Positions 29,554 through 36,832 of a stretch of DNA of 41,960 nt are shown here, one piece after another (position 1 is the stretch's first letter; the number at the start of each line of letters is the position of its first letter). The position numbers and the translations under genes were made by a program. The DNA is from Candidatus Nanoarchaeia archaeon (GTDB lineage: Archaea > Nanoarchaeota > Nanoarchaeia > SCGC-AAA011-G17 > JAFCDX01), in assembly GCA_028717785.1 (NCBI GenBank), contig JAQUND010000012.1, positions 1 to 41,960 of the forward strand, written 5' to 3'. The notes beneath the pieces were generated by a model. The model was not told the DNA's origin. It saw nothing but the letters and a program-made list of their open reading frames with translations, and ran no database searches.

Positions 29554-29561
29554 GAGGTGAT
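29554..29561 (+). promoter_or_regulatory. Strong Shine-Dalgarno for the 50-residue ORF
   Basis: GAGGTGAT ends four bases before the ATG at 29565 (short spacing). A TTTTATAAATAAA box (29524-29536) suggests a leader of only about ten bases consisting mainly of this site. Confidence 0.7.
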
Positions 29562-29564
29562 AAG

Positions 29565-29717
29565 ATGATATCTGAACAAGGTACATTGTATATTCTTTTA
29601 ATAATATTGGGAATTGGTATTGGAAATTTATACGGTTTAAGAATGATTTTCCAATTAGAAAAGAAAATTGCAATGTTAGAACAGGCAATAAGAATGTCTT
29701 TTAAAAGAAAAAGATAA
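29565..29717 (+). CDS. Single-helix small membrane protein (50 aa)
   Basis: MISEQGTLYILLIILGIGIG is followed by NLYGLRMIFQLEKKIAMLEQ and a basic end (AIRMSFKRKR). One TM helix (about 8-27) precedes a 20-residue amphipathic helix and an Arg/Lys tail on the cytoplasmic side. The perfect Shine-Dalgarno, own promoter and following T-tract make it a real gene. Function unknown. Such proteins often regulate or tether a membrane complex. Confidence 0.72.
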   Translation: MISEQGTLYILLIILGIGIGNLYGLRMIFQLEKKIAMLEQAIRMSFKRKR

Positions 29718-29747
29718 ATTTATTAATTCTTAATTTTCTTTTTTTAT

Positions 29748-30200
29748 ATGAATATCCCATTTCATTTAATAACAATTTTACCATTGTGTTATTTTTTATA
29801 TCCTCAAATTGGATTAATTAGTACTATATTTTTATTTTTAGGTGGATGGGCATTTGATATTGATCATTATTTATACTGTATTGTTAAACATAAAAATTTT
29901 TCATTAAAAGATTGTTATAATTTCCATCATCCTTGGGCTAAAGAAAAAGATTTACTTCATATTTTTCATACCATTGAATTTTATATTTTAGTTTTAATAA
30001 TTGGATTATTTGTAAAAGAAATTTTCTATTTGTTTATTGGTTTATTATATCATATGACATTTGATTTTATAATGATTTTATATGTAAAATATTACAAAAA
30101 AGATCATGAAAAAACAGATAATTGCAGAACTAGATCTTTAATTAGTTGGTTAATAAGACATTATTCTCCTTCAAAATCAACTAACTTAAAAACATTATAA
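29748..30200 (+). CDS. YdjM-like membrane protein with metal-ligand histidines
   Basis: 150 residues, about four TM helices. FLGGWAFDIDHYLY (D-x-D-H), DCYNFHHPWAK, LLHIFHTIEF and LLYHMTFDFI place Asp and His residues near the membrane face in the order typical of the membrane-bound metal-dependent hydrolase-like YdjM/DUF457 group, whose substrate is unknown. The last 40 nt overlap the convergent adenine phosphoribosyltransferase gene. The T-rich segment before the ATG ends the preceding small gene. Confidence 0.65.
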   Translation: MNIPFHLITILPLCYFLYPQIGLISTIFLFLGGWAFDIDHYLYCIVKHKNFSLKDCYNFHHPWAKEKDLLHIFHTIEFYILVLIIGLFVKEIFYLFIGLLYHMTFDFIMILYVKYYKKDHEKTDNCRTRSLISWLIRHYSPSKSTNLKTL

Positions 30201-30691
30201 CCTTTAGATTTTAATTTTTCATATCCCTTTAAATCTGGAAGATCAACAACAAAAGCACATTCAAAGATATTTCCACCTACTTTTTTAATTAAGTTACAGG
30301 CAGCCATTGCAGTTCCCCCTGTTGCTAACAAATCATCAACTAATAAAACATTTTCACCTTTAGAAATTGAATCTTTATGTATCTCAATCTTATCAATACC
30401 ATATTCTAATTGATATTCTTCAGAAACAACTTCTGCTGGTAACTTACCTTTTTTTCTTATAGGTATAAAACCAAGATTTAATCTATGAGCCAAAGCACTT
30501 CCAATAATAAAACCTCTTGATTCAATTCCAGCAACACAATCTATTTTTTTATTCCTATAACGTTTAACAAATTCATCAATCATTAAATTAAATCCTTCTT
30601 TATCTTTTAATAATGTAGTAATATCTCTAAACATAATTCCTTGTTTCGGCCAATTAGGAACCGTTCTTATTTTATCTTTTAATTCTTTCAT
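30161..30691 (-). CDS. apt: Adenine phosphoribosyltransferase
   Basis: 176 residues, type I phosphoribosyltransferase. Adenine + PRPP gives AMP + PPi. The PRPP motif NVLLVDDLLATGGTAMAA is near 121-138, RTVPNWPKQGIMFRDITTLL is the APRT N-terminal signature, and AGIESRGFIIGSALA completes the fold. It is a purine salvage enzyme. An MTA phosphorylase, which releases adenine, is encoded 1.8 kb away. It overlaps the upstream small gene by 4 nt (ATGA), so the two form an operon. Confidence 0.93.
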   Translation of the reverse strand: MKELKDKIRTVPNWPKQGIMFRDITTLLKDKEGFNLMIDEFVKRYRNKKIDCVAGIESRGFIIGSALAHRLNLGFIPIRKKGKLPAEVVSEEYQLEYGIDKIEIHKDSISKGENVLLVDDLLATGGTAMAACNLIKKVGGNIFECAFVVDLPDLKGYEKLKSKGYNVFKLVDFEGE

Positions 30692-31011
30692 ATTGAAGTA
30701 CTCCTATTATAAAATTCATCTAATTTAGATACTGCTTGTTTATAATCCTCTTCAACACAACCAGTCCATTCATATAGTTTATCTTTTGGATCAAACATAT
30801 GAATATGATATTTTTGATTTAAAGAATTAACTCTTTCAATTAAATCCGAAACTGGTTTTTTAGGATTAATATCATGAATAACGTAACAAACATTTCCTAT
30901 AAATAGTTTAACTAAAACTTCATTATTTAATGGAATAATATTCTCAATTTCTACAATATGACCGTTAGCATGTTTTTCAAGAATATCTTGTAATTTTATT
31001 CTATAAGGCAT
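30688..31011 (-). CDS. Small conserved protein of unknown function, operon with apt
   Basis: 107 residues from MPYRIKLQDILEKHANGHIV. I prefer this start because a TTTTTAAA element lies about 27-30 nt upstream, at leaderless distance; a start at 31068 is possible. The fold looks alpha-beta, with IVEIENIIPLNNEVLVKLFI as strands and helical ends (KPVSDLIERVNSLN, EDYKQAVSKLDEFY). MFDPKDKLYEWTGCVEEDY is a notable acidic-aromatic patch. No family recognised. It is translationally coupled to apt. Confidence 0.55.
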   Translation of the reverse strand: MPYRIKLQDILEKHANGHIVEIENIIPLNNEVLVKLFIGNVCYVIHDINPKKPVSDLIERVNSLNQKYHIHMFDPKDKLYEWTGCVEEDYKQAVSKLDEFYNRSTSI

Positions 31012-31100
31012 ACTTAAATTAAATAAGAGTAGTTTAAAAATATTATTATGCTTTAAAATATAATTCAATATATTTAAAAATAATAAAAATAATTAGTAAT

Positions 31101-31826
31101 ATGGTAAAATTAAGATTACATCAATTTCTATCAAAATCTGGAGTTTTTAACAATAAGAAAGAAGTTATGGATGTAATTCAATCAGGAAAAATAAAAGTAG
31201 CTAATGAAGTTATTACAGATGTAGATTATAGAGTAAATCCAAAGAAAAAGAATATTTATTATGAAGATAAAATACTAAAAGTTAAGAAAAAAAGATATTT
31301 TTTATTTTATAAGCCAAAAAGATACAATTGTCAAAAAAATCAAAAAAAATCCATTTATAGTTTAATTGAACAATGGGATCTAGATGAAACTACAAAAAAA
31401 TCCTTATTTTCTATTGGTCGATTAGATGTTGATTCTACAGGGTTATTATTAATAACAAATGATGGTTTTTTATCAAACCAAATTTTAACACCTGGAAGTA
31501 ATATTAGAAAAACATACTTAGTTACAATAGATAGACCAATTAATGAAGGTGATTTAAATAAATTAAGAACAGGAGTTGTAATAGATTTAGAAGATAGAAA
31601 ATATAAAACAAAACCTTGTGAAATTGAAGTAAAAAATAATAAAGAAATTATAATAACTATAACAGAAGGTAAAAAAAGACAAATAAGAAGAATGTTTGGA
31701 GCTTTAAATTACAAAGTAAAAGAATTAAAAAGAATTGCAATTGGAAATTTAAAATTAAATGATTTACAACCTAAAGAATACAAAGAAATAACAAAAGAAC
31801 AAATTTATGAAAATATTTTTAAATAA
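31101..31826 (+). CDS. RsuA/RluB/E/F-type pseudouridine synthase with S4 domain
   Basis: 241 residues. S4 RNA-binding domain at 1-60 (RLHQFLSKSGVFNNKKEVMD, then SGKIKVANEVITDVDYRV). The catalytic domain has FYKPKRY and GRLDVDSTGLLLITNDG (106-122, catalytic Asp in GRLD), then ITEGKKRQIRRMFG. The enzyme isomerises uridine to pseudouridine in rRNA. This subfamily is bacterial in character and rare in archaea, where Cbf5, TruD, TruA and Pus10 do the job, so transfer from bacteria is likely. Overlaps TatD by 22 nt tail to tail. Confidence 0.9.
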   Translation: MVKLRLHQFLSKSGVFNNKKEVMDVIQSGKIKVANEVITDVDYRVNPKKKNIYYEDKILKVKKKRYFLFYKPKRYNCQKNQKKSIYSLIEQWDLDETTKKSLFSIGRLDVDSTGLLLITNDGFLSNQILTPGSNIRKTYLVTIDRPINEGDLNKLRTGVVIDLEDRKYKTKPCEIEVKNNKEIIITITEGKKRQIRRMFGALNYKVKELKRIAIGNLKLNDLQPKEYKEITKEQIYENIFK

Positions 31827-32533
31827 TTTTTATATATTTGATCTTCAACTTCCTTTTCACTAATATTTTTAATTTCAGCTATTATTTTTATAGAATATTT
31901 AACATTAAAAGGTTCATTTTTTTGATCTTTTATAGGGGATAAATAAGGACAATCTGTTTCTGTTAATAATCTATCTAAAGGAACTATTTTTACTAATTTT
32001 TTCATATTTTTATTAGTTGCAAGAACAGTAGGAACTGAAAAATAAAATCCATACTCTAATGCTTTTTTAACTAAGGTAGAATTTGCATTAAAATAATGTA
32101 ATACAACTTTTGTTTTAATCTCTTTTAAAATTTCTATAGTTTCTAATTCGGCTTTTCTAGAATGAATGATTAAAGGTTTTTTAATTTCTTCAGCCAAAAC
32201 AATAAATTTCTTTAAATTATAAATTTGTTTTTCTTTTTCTAAACTTTCTTTAAAATCTAATCCTATCTCTCCAAGAGCGACAATTTTATCTTTATTCTCT
32301 TTAATTAATTTGATTTCTTTATCTAATTCTTCTTCGCTAATTTCTAAACAATGTAAAGGATAAATTCCAAGAGCCAATTTAACATTTTTATATTTTTTAA
32401 TAATTTCTAAATTCTTTTTCATAGAATCTAAATTAACTGAATTTGTAATTATAATTCCATTAAAACCATTAATAATAGAATCTAAATCTTTTTCTGGAAA
32501 AAAATCTAAATGAGCGTGATCATCAATTAACAT
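31805..32533 (-). CDS. TatD-family metal-dependent hydrolase
   Basis: 242 residues from [10 protein letters not shown]. An extension to a TTG five codons upstream is unlikely. It has an amidohydrolase TIM barrel with metal ligands in [25 protein letters not shown] and [10 protein letters not shown]. The family includes 3'-5' DNA exonucleases and D-aminoacyl-tRNA-type hydrolases. It overlaps the MTA phosphorylase gene by 11 nt and is co-transcribed with it. Confidence 0.9.
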   Translation of the reverse strand: MLIDDHAHLDFFPEKDLDSIINGFNGIIITNSVNLDSMKKNLEIIKKYKNVKLALGIYPLHCLEISEEELDKEIKLIKENKDKIVALGEIGLDFKESLEKEKQIYNLKKFIVLAEEIKKPLIIHSRKAELETIEILKEIKTKVVLHYFNANSTLVKKALEYGFYFSVPTVLATNKNMKKLVKIVPLDRLLTETDCPYLSPIKDQKNEPFNVKYSIKIIAEIKNISEKEVEDQIYKNYLKIFS

Positions 32534-33278
32534 TTTTAAATTTCTCAATAGTTTTTATTAATAATTTTTTAACATTGTCTGAGTTTTTATTAAATACATC
32601 TAATATTTGTTCCCAAGTTACACTTTTTTCATCTTCTTTCCAACAATCATAATCAGTTGACATTGCAATTGAAGCATAAGGAATTTGTAATTCATTAGCT
32701 AATATGGCTTCAGGAGCAATTGACATGTTAATAACATCTGCACCCATTAATCTAAACATTTTAGACTCCGCTTTTGTACTAAATCTTGGTCCTTCTATTG
32801 TTATTACAGTTCCTTTTTCATGAATTGGAAAACCTAATTCTTTACTTGTATTAATTAATAATTCTCTTAATTCTTTATTAAAAGGTTCTGCCATTGGAGT
32901 ATGTTTAGGTCCATCACTAAAATTTTCATAAAAACTTACTTTTCTATGTCTTGTAAAATCAATAAATTGATCTATTATAACAAAATCCCCTCTTTTAATT
33001 TCCTCTCTTAAAGAACCACAAGCAGTAGTTGTAATAATATGTGTACAACCTTCTTGTTTTAAAGCATAAATATTTGCTCTATAATTTACTTGAGTGGGTG
33101 GAATTTCATGATGTTTTCCATGTCTGGATAAAATAACAACATCAACACCATTTAATTTTCCACATGTTAGTGTACTAGAAGGAAATCCATAAGGAGTATT
33201 AACTTGCTTTTCTGTACAATTTTGTAGTAATTTTGGATCGTCTAATCCAGAACCACCAATGATACCTATTTTTACCAT
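32523..33278 (-). CDS. mtnP: S-methyl-5'-thioadenosine phosphorylase
   Basis: 251 residues, a trimeric PNP-type phosphorylase. MTA + phosphate gives adenine + methylthioribose-1-phosphate. [11 protein letters not shown] opens the protein, [20 protein letters not shown] holds phosphate-site residues, and [20 protein letters not shown] and [13 protein letters not shown] follow. The D-x-D of STDYDCW is the pair that selects 6-amino purines, so this is MTAP rather than the inosine-type enzyme. It may also clear 5'-deoxyadenosine left by radical SAM enzymes. Leaderless promoter ATCTTAAATAAC near 33296-33307 (minus strand). Confidence 0.93.
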   Translation of the reverse strand: MVKIGIIGGSGLDDPKLLQNCTEKQVNTPYGFPSSTLTCGKLNGVDVVILSRHGKHHEIPPTQVNYRANIYALKQEGCTHIITTTACGSLREEIKRGDFVIIDQFIDFTRHRKVSFYENFSDGPKHTPMAEPFNKELRELLINTSKELGFPIHEKGTVITIEGPRFSTKAESKMFRLMGADVINMSIAPEAILANELQIPYASIAMSTDYDCWKEDEKSVTWEQILDVFNKNSDNVKKLLIKTIEKFKNVN

Positions 33279-33308
33279 AAATTAAGATAATAAAAAGTTA
33301 TTTAAGAT

Positions 33309-33992
33309 TTATTGTAATAATTTATCTATATAATCAATTATTTTTAATTGATCTTTTATACTATTTTCTAATTCTAAAGCTATAAAATTAGAAAAATAAT
33401 TTCTTGGATAATGTTTTAAATAATCTACTTCGGATAAGGAAGTTAAAAAATGTATATCATAACTCAATTTTTCTAAATCCGTAGTTGAGTTTATATAAGG
33501 TTTATTTGCTATAGCACTAATATGATTACATTTAGGCAAATTTTTATTTATAATATTTACATTTATTTTATAAACATCTGGTATGACTATATGAGTATGT
33601 TCTAAATGAGCAAAATCTAAACAAACACCCCCAAAATTATTTATTTCTAATTCATTTAAAATACCATAATCATTTTCTACACAAAAAAGGTTATTATATT
33701 CTTTTGTTTTTAAGTTTAATAATGGATGTTTATTTTGATTATGAATATTAAAAATTTTAGTGTTATATCTTTCAATTAAATAATCAATCTCTTTTTGATA
33801 AAAATCTGATTTTAAATGAACAAAGGGTATTTCTTCTACACTAGTTTCTTCTAATAATTTATAAAGTTCTATTCTATTTTCATAAGATATTGTTGTAGGA
33901 AATAAAGCAATTTCTTTTAAATTTAATTCTTTTACTTCATTTAATTTAACTTTCCACTCTAAAAAAGATGTAATTGTAGGTAAAATTTTCAT
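33309..33992 (-). CDS. Xylose-isomerase-like TIM-barrel protein
   Basis: 227 residues with a repeating beta-alpha pattern. ILPTITSFLEWKVKLNEVKE opens the chain, IPFVHLKSDF and IFNIHNQNKH follow, and GGVCLDFAHLEHTH carries acidic and His residues where sugar-isomerase/AP-endonuclease-2-like barrels place metal ligands; ISAIANKPYIN comes later. A sugar-phosphate isomerase or epimerase is the best guess; catalytic assignment is not possible by eye. It is divergent from a SPASM radical SAM gene, and a TTTATAAA box near 34035-34042 may serve both. Confidence 0.6.
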   Translation of the reverse strand: MKILPTITSFLEWKVKLNEVKELNLKEIALFPTTISYENRIELYKLLEETSVEEIPFVHLKSDFYQKEIDYLIERYNTKIFNIHNQNKHPLLNLKTKEYNNLFCVENDYGILNELEINNFGGVCLDFAHLEHTHIVIPDVYKINVNIINKNLPKCNHISAIANKPYINSTTDLEKLSYDIHFLTSLSEVDYLKHYPRNYFSNFIALELENSIKDQLKIIDYIDKLLQ

Positions 33993-34078
33993 TTTAATTA
34001 TTTTTATGACTAGACAATTAAGACAAAGAAAAGATTTATAAACTAATTCATATAAAAAGATTTATTCAACAATATAAA

Positions 34079-35014
34079 ATGACATCTGAATCTAGAATAA
34101 GATTTGAACCCGGACTAAAATTAGCTAGACATAAAAGATTAATAGACTATTTAGACGGTGAATCTGTTTCTCCAATTAATATTGAAATAAGTCCTTCTGG
34201 TGTATGTAATGCTAGTTGTGAACATTGTTTTTATAGACAAGATCCAGAAAAGACTAAAGGATTAGATGCTATATTCTTAAAAGAAGAAAGAATGGAACCT
34301 TTAATAAAAGAATTTTTAGATTTTGATGTTAGATCAATTAGTTGGACAGGCGGTGGAGAACCAACATTACATCCTTCATTTTATAAATTTGTAAAATGGG
34401 CTTATGATTCTAGAATTAAACAAGGATTATTTACTAATGGTTTATCAAAAATAAACTTTGATCCTTCTAAATTAGATTGGATAAGAGTTAGTAAAACAAA
34501 TAAAGATTGGAATGTTAATAATTTAAAATATTTAAGAAATTGTAATACCCTTGGAATGTGTTTCAATTACAATGGAGAAAAAGATAATCAATCAGTTGAA
34601 GAAACACTAAAAATTGCTGAAGATATCAAAGCAACATACGTTCAATTAAGACCTGTATTACCTATAAATGGAGAAAAAACAACAGTTGAAGTTCCACAAA
34701 TAGAACATCCATTACTTTTTATTACAAATTATAAATTTATAGGATCAAATTCAGATAGAGAATATGAATTATGTGAAGCATATCATTTTAATCCTTTTAT
34801 ATGGCAAGATGGAAATGTTGATGTTTGTGGATATCATAAAGATAATCCAAAATTTAATTTGGGAAATATATATAAAAGTAATTTTAAAGAGATCATGCAA
34901 AAAGCACCAGCATTTATTCCTGTAGAAGATAATTGTCAAATTTGTTGTAAACTTAATTCAATGAATTCTATAATTTATGGGATGAGAAGATTAGTGGATG
35001 TGGATTTCCCATGA
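34079..35014 (+). CDS. Radical SAM / SPASM-like enzyme
   Basis: 311 residues. The [4Fe-4S] motif CNASCEHC has C43, C47 and C50. SWTGGGEPTLHP is the SAM-binding GGE motif and LFTNGL the next strand. The C-terminal part has the auxiliary-cluster (SPASM-type) cysteine pattern: CEAYH, DVCGYHKD with FNLGNIY, and NCQICC. The reaction is unknown; SPASM enzymes modify peptides or sugars. It overlaps the next gene, a small SDR-like protein, by 4 nt, which suggests a shared pathway, possibly surface sugar modification given the neighbouring glycosyltransferase and flippase. Confidence 0.85.
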   Translation: MTSESRIRFEPGLKLARHKRLIDYLDGESVSPINIEISPSGVCNASCEHCFYRQDPEKTKGLDAIFLKEERMEPLIKEFLDFDVRSISWTGGGEPTLHPSFYKFVKWAYDSRIKQGLFTNGLSKINFDPSKLDWIRVSKTNKDWNVNNLKYLRNCNTLGMCFNYNGEKDNQSVEETLKIAEDIKATYVQLRPVLPINGEKTTVEVPQIEHPLLFITNYKFIGSNSDREYELCEAYHFNPFIWQDGNVDVCGYHKDNPKFNLGNIYKSNFKEIMQKAPAFIPVEDNCQICCKLNSMNSIIYGMRRLVDVDFP

Positions 35015-35535
35015 TACAATTAATAAATGGTAGAGGACAATTAGGAGAAGAATTAAAAAAACAATTAATTGAAAATGATATATTTAATGATAAAGAAGCA
35101 ATAATATATCATACTTGGAATTTTTTAGATAAATCTGAAAAAACACAAAAAGAAGAATATAATAAATTTAAAAAATATTTAGAAACCGTAAAAAATACTC
35201 CTTTAGTATTCATTTCTACTTATTCTCAACAAGCAAATCCGTATAATTATTATAAACAATTAAGTGAAGCTCATTTAATATCTAATTATGAAAATGGATA
35301 TGTAATAAAATTACCTGTTATTCTAGGTAAAGGAATATGTCAAAAATTTAAAGATGATGAAGTAACTCCATATGGAGAAATAGAATTAATTACTATAGAA
35401 AGGGCAGCTAAAAGTGTTCTTTCTGAATTAGAAGAAATATTCTATAATGCTAAAAGAATAAAAAATATCAGAATAAATGGAGACTTGGTTCCTGCAGAAT
35501 TAGTTTATCAATTAATACAATTTGGTAAAAAATAA
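35011..35535 (+). CDS. Compact SDR-like NAD(P)-binding protein
   Basis: 174 residues. MIQLINGRGQLGEELKKQLI is a shortened Rossmann start with G-x-G-x-x-G spacing. PLVFISTYSQQANPYNYYKQ contains a Ser and a Y-x-x-x-K as in extended SDR nucleotide-sugar epimerases (Thr/Ser, Tyr, Lys), followed by SEAHLISNYENGYVIKLPVI, where those enzymes have a Y-x-x-x-K-x-x-x-E helix and VxRLP strand. At about half the usual length it lacks most of the sugar-binding domain. Coupled to the radical SAM gene by an ATGA overlap. Confidence 0.7.
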   Translation: MIQLINGRGQLGEELKKQLIENDIFNDKEAIIYHTWNFLDKSEKTQKEEYNKFKKYLETVKNTPLVFISTYSQQANPYNYYKQLSEAHLISNYENGYVIKLPVILGKGICQKFKDDEVTPYGEIELITIERAAKSVLSELEEIFYNAKRIKNIRINGDLVPAELVYQLIQFGKK

Positions 35536-36378
35536 TTATTTCTTTAATAATCTTTTAACTGCACCATAACTATAACCCATAATTCTTAATGAATAAAATA
35601 CAGGTAAGAAAAATATAAATTTCCAATAAAAGTCTTTCTTTACTAAATGAATAATTGTTTTATAAATTGCATAAGCAGGAAAAACAAAAACTACAGGAAT
35701 AACTAACCAAGGATTTTTCATAGATTTTCCAATCCAAACATCATGATTCCAAGTTTCCTTAAAATTTTCAGTATTATAATGCCAAACATCTGAATCAACA
35801 ACTAAAGATTCTATATTATGTTTTCTAAAAAAAGTCTGATCATCAGCATAACCTAAACTTAAATCTAATGGGCCATATTTAAAAAAAGTATCTCTTCTTA
35901 TTAAATGGAATATCATTCCCTTTTCAACAGCGCAAACCCTATATTTAGTATAAGCTCTTGCCCAAATTTTATCAAGATTACCTATTTTTTCTGCATGATG
36001 CATTGTTCCTACTGTTTCTCCATTTAAAATAGGTTTAATTAAATTACTAATATAATTAGGACCAAACTCAAAATCGGCAATAGTAAGCATAAAAATTTTA
36101 CCTTTAGCAATTTTAGCGCCAGCATTATTTGCCTTACCAGGACCCATTTGGAACCCTGTTAATTTTATTCCCTTAACTCCATATTTTTTAAAACTCTGAA
36201 TTACTTCCCATGTTTTATCTGTAGAAGAATTATCTACTGCTATTATTTCTATGGGCTTATAAGTTTGATTTAATAAAGAAGTTAAACATTTTCCTAAATA
36301 TTTCTCTTCATTATGTGCTGGAACCATTACAGAAACTAATGGTTTACCGGACATTTTCTTTCCTTTTAAAATTGGCAT
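35536..36378 (-). CDS. GT2-family glycosyltransferase
   Basis: 280 residues, a GT-A fold. PLVSVMVPAHNEEKYLGKCL and IEIIAVDNSSTDKTWEVI form the nucleotide-binding half, and MLTIADFEFGPNYI carries the D-x-(E) in the DxD position. SLGYADDQTFFRKHNIE holds the catalytic-base region. A C-terminal membrane-associated helix pair (about 222-270) suggests action on a lipid-linked substrate at the cytoplasmic face. AGTATTTAAATGG (minus strand, near 36397-36409) gives a leaderless start at 36378. The stop abuts the SDR-like gene stop with no gap. Confidence 0.85.
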   Translation of the reverse strand: MPILKGKKMSGKPLVSVMVPAHNEEKYLGKCLTSLLNQTYKPIEIIAVDNSSTDKTWEVIQSFKKYGVKGIKLTGFQMGPGKANNAGAKIAKGKIFMLTIADFEFGPNYISNLIKPILNGETVGTMHHAEKIGNLDKIWARAYTKYRVCAVEKGMIFHLIRRDTFFKYGPLDLSLGYADDQTFFRKHNIESLVVDSDVWHYNTENFKETWNHDVWIGKSMKNPWLVIPVVFVFPAYAIYKTIIHLVKKDFYWKFIFFLPVFYSLRIMGYSYGAVKRLLKK

Positions 36379-36444
36379 AAAAACAAAAAATAAAAACCAT
36401 TTAAATACTTAACGAATTGAAAAATAGTAAAATTAAATTTTTAA

Positions 36445-36771
36445 TTATAAAGCTTCAACTATAACAAATTGTGCATCTTTTCCAATTTTTTCTTTATATA
36501 ATTGTACATATTTTTTAGCTTCTTCTACATAATCTTCAAAAACTTTTAATCTTGAACCATCTTCAGATGTAAAACGTCCAAGATATTCCCATTTTTCAAA
36601 AATATACGGAAGAGGATACCACAATCTTCTTCCAATTAAATTTAAAGTACCTTTTCCAATTTTATCCTGACAAAACATATCAACAGAATTATTCCAATCT
36701 CCTCTAAATCTTTTTCCAAAAGATTCTTGAACTAAATTATTAACAATCTTTACTATATTTTCTTCTGCCAT
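36445..36771 (-). CDS. Small protein of unknown function
   Basis: 108 residues from MAEENIVKIVNNLVQESFGK. This start is chosen because a strong ACATTTATAAATATAAG box (minus strand, 36790-36806) sits at leaderless distance, while an upstream extension would run across that promoter. The protein has a helical start, an aromatic segment (RRLWYPLPYIFEKWEYLGRF) and a final helix plus strand (KIGKDAQFVIVEAL). No family recognised. It lies between a GT2 gene and a flippase gene in the same direction. Confidence 0.6.
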   Translation of the reverse strand: MAEENIVKIVNNLVQESFGKRFRGDWNNSVDMFCQDKIGKGTLNLIGRRLWYPLPYIFEKWEYLGRFTSEDGSRLKVFEDYVEEAKKYVQLYKEKIGKDAQFVIVEAL

Positions 36772-36832
36772 TTTAATTATAAATAACTTATATTTATAAA
36801 TGTTCATATTTAGTACTACTACAAAGTTAATA

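Noticed and set aside
29491..29688. Minus-strand ORF opposite the 50-residue membrane protein.
   Set aside because: The plus-strand ORF has a perfect Shine-Dalgarno, a TATA box and a T-tract; the minus ORF has none.
36439..36783. TTTTAATTATAAA on both sides of the 108-residue ORF (36439-36451 and 36771-36783).
   Set aside because: Only 13 bp, entirely A/T, and one copy is at the promoter rather than at a gene tail; likely coincidence.
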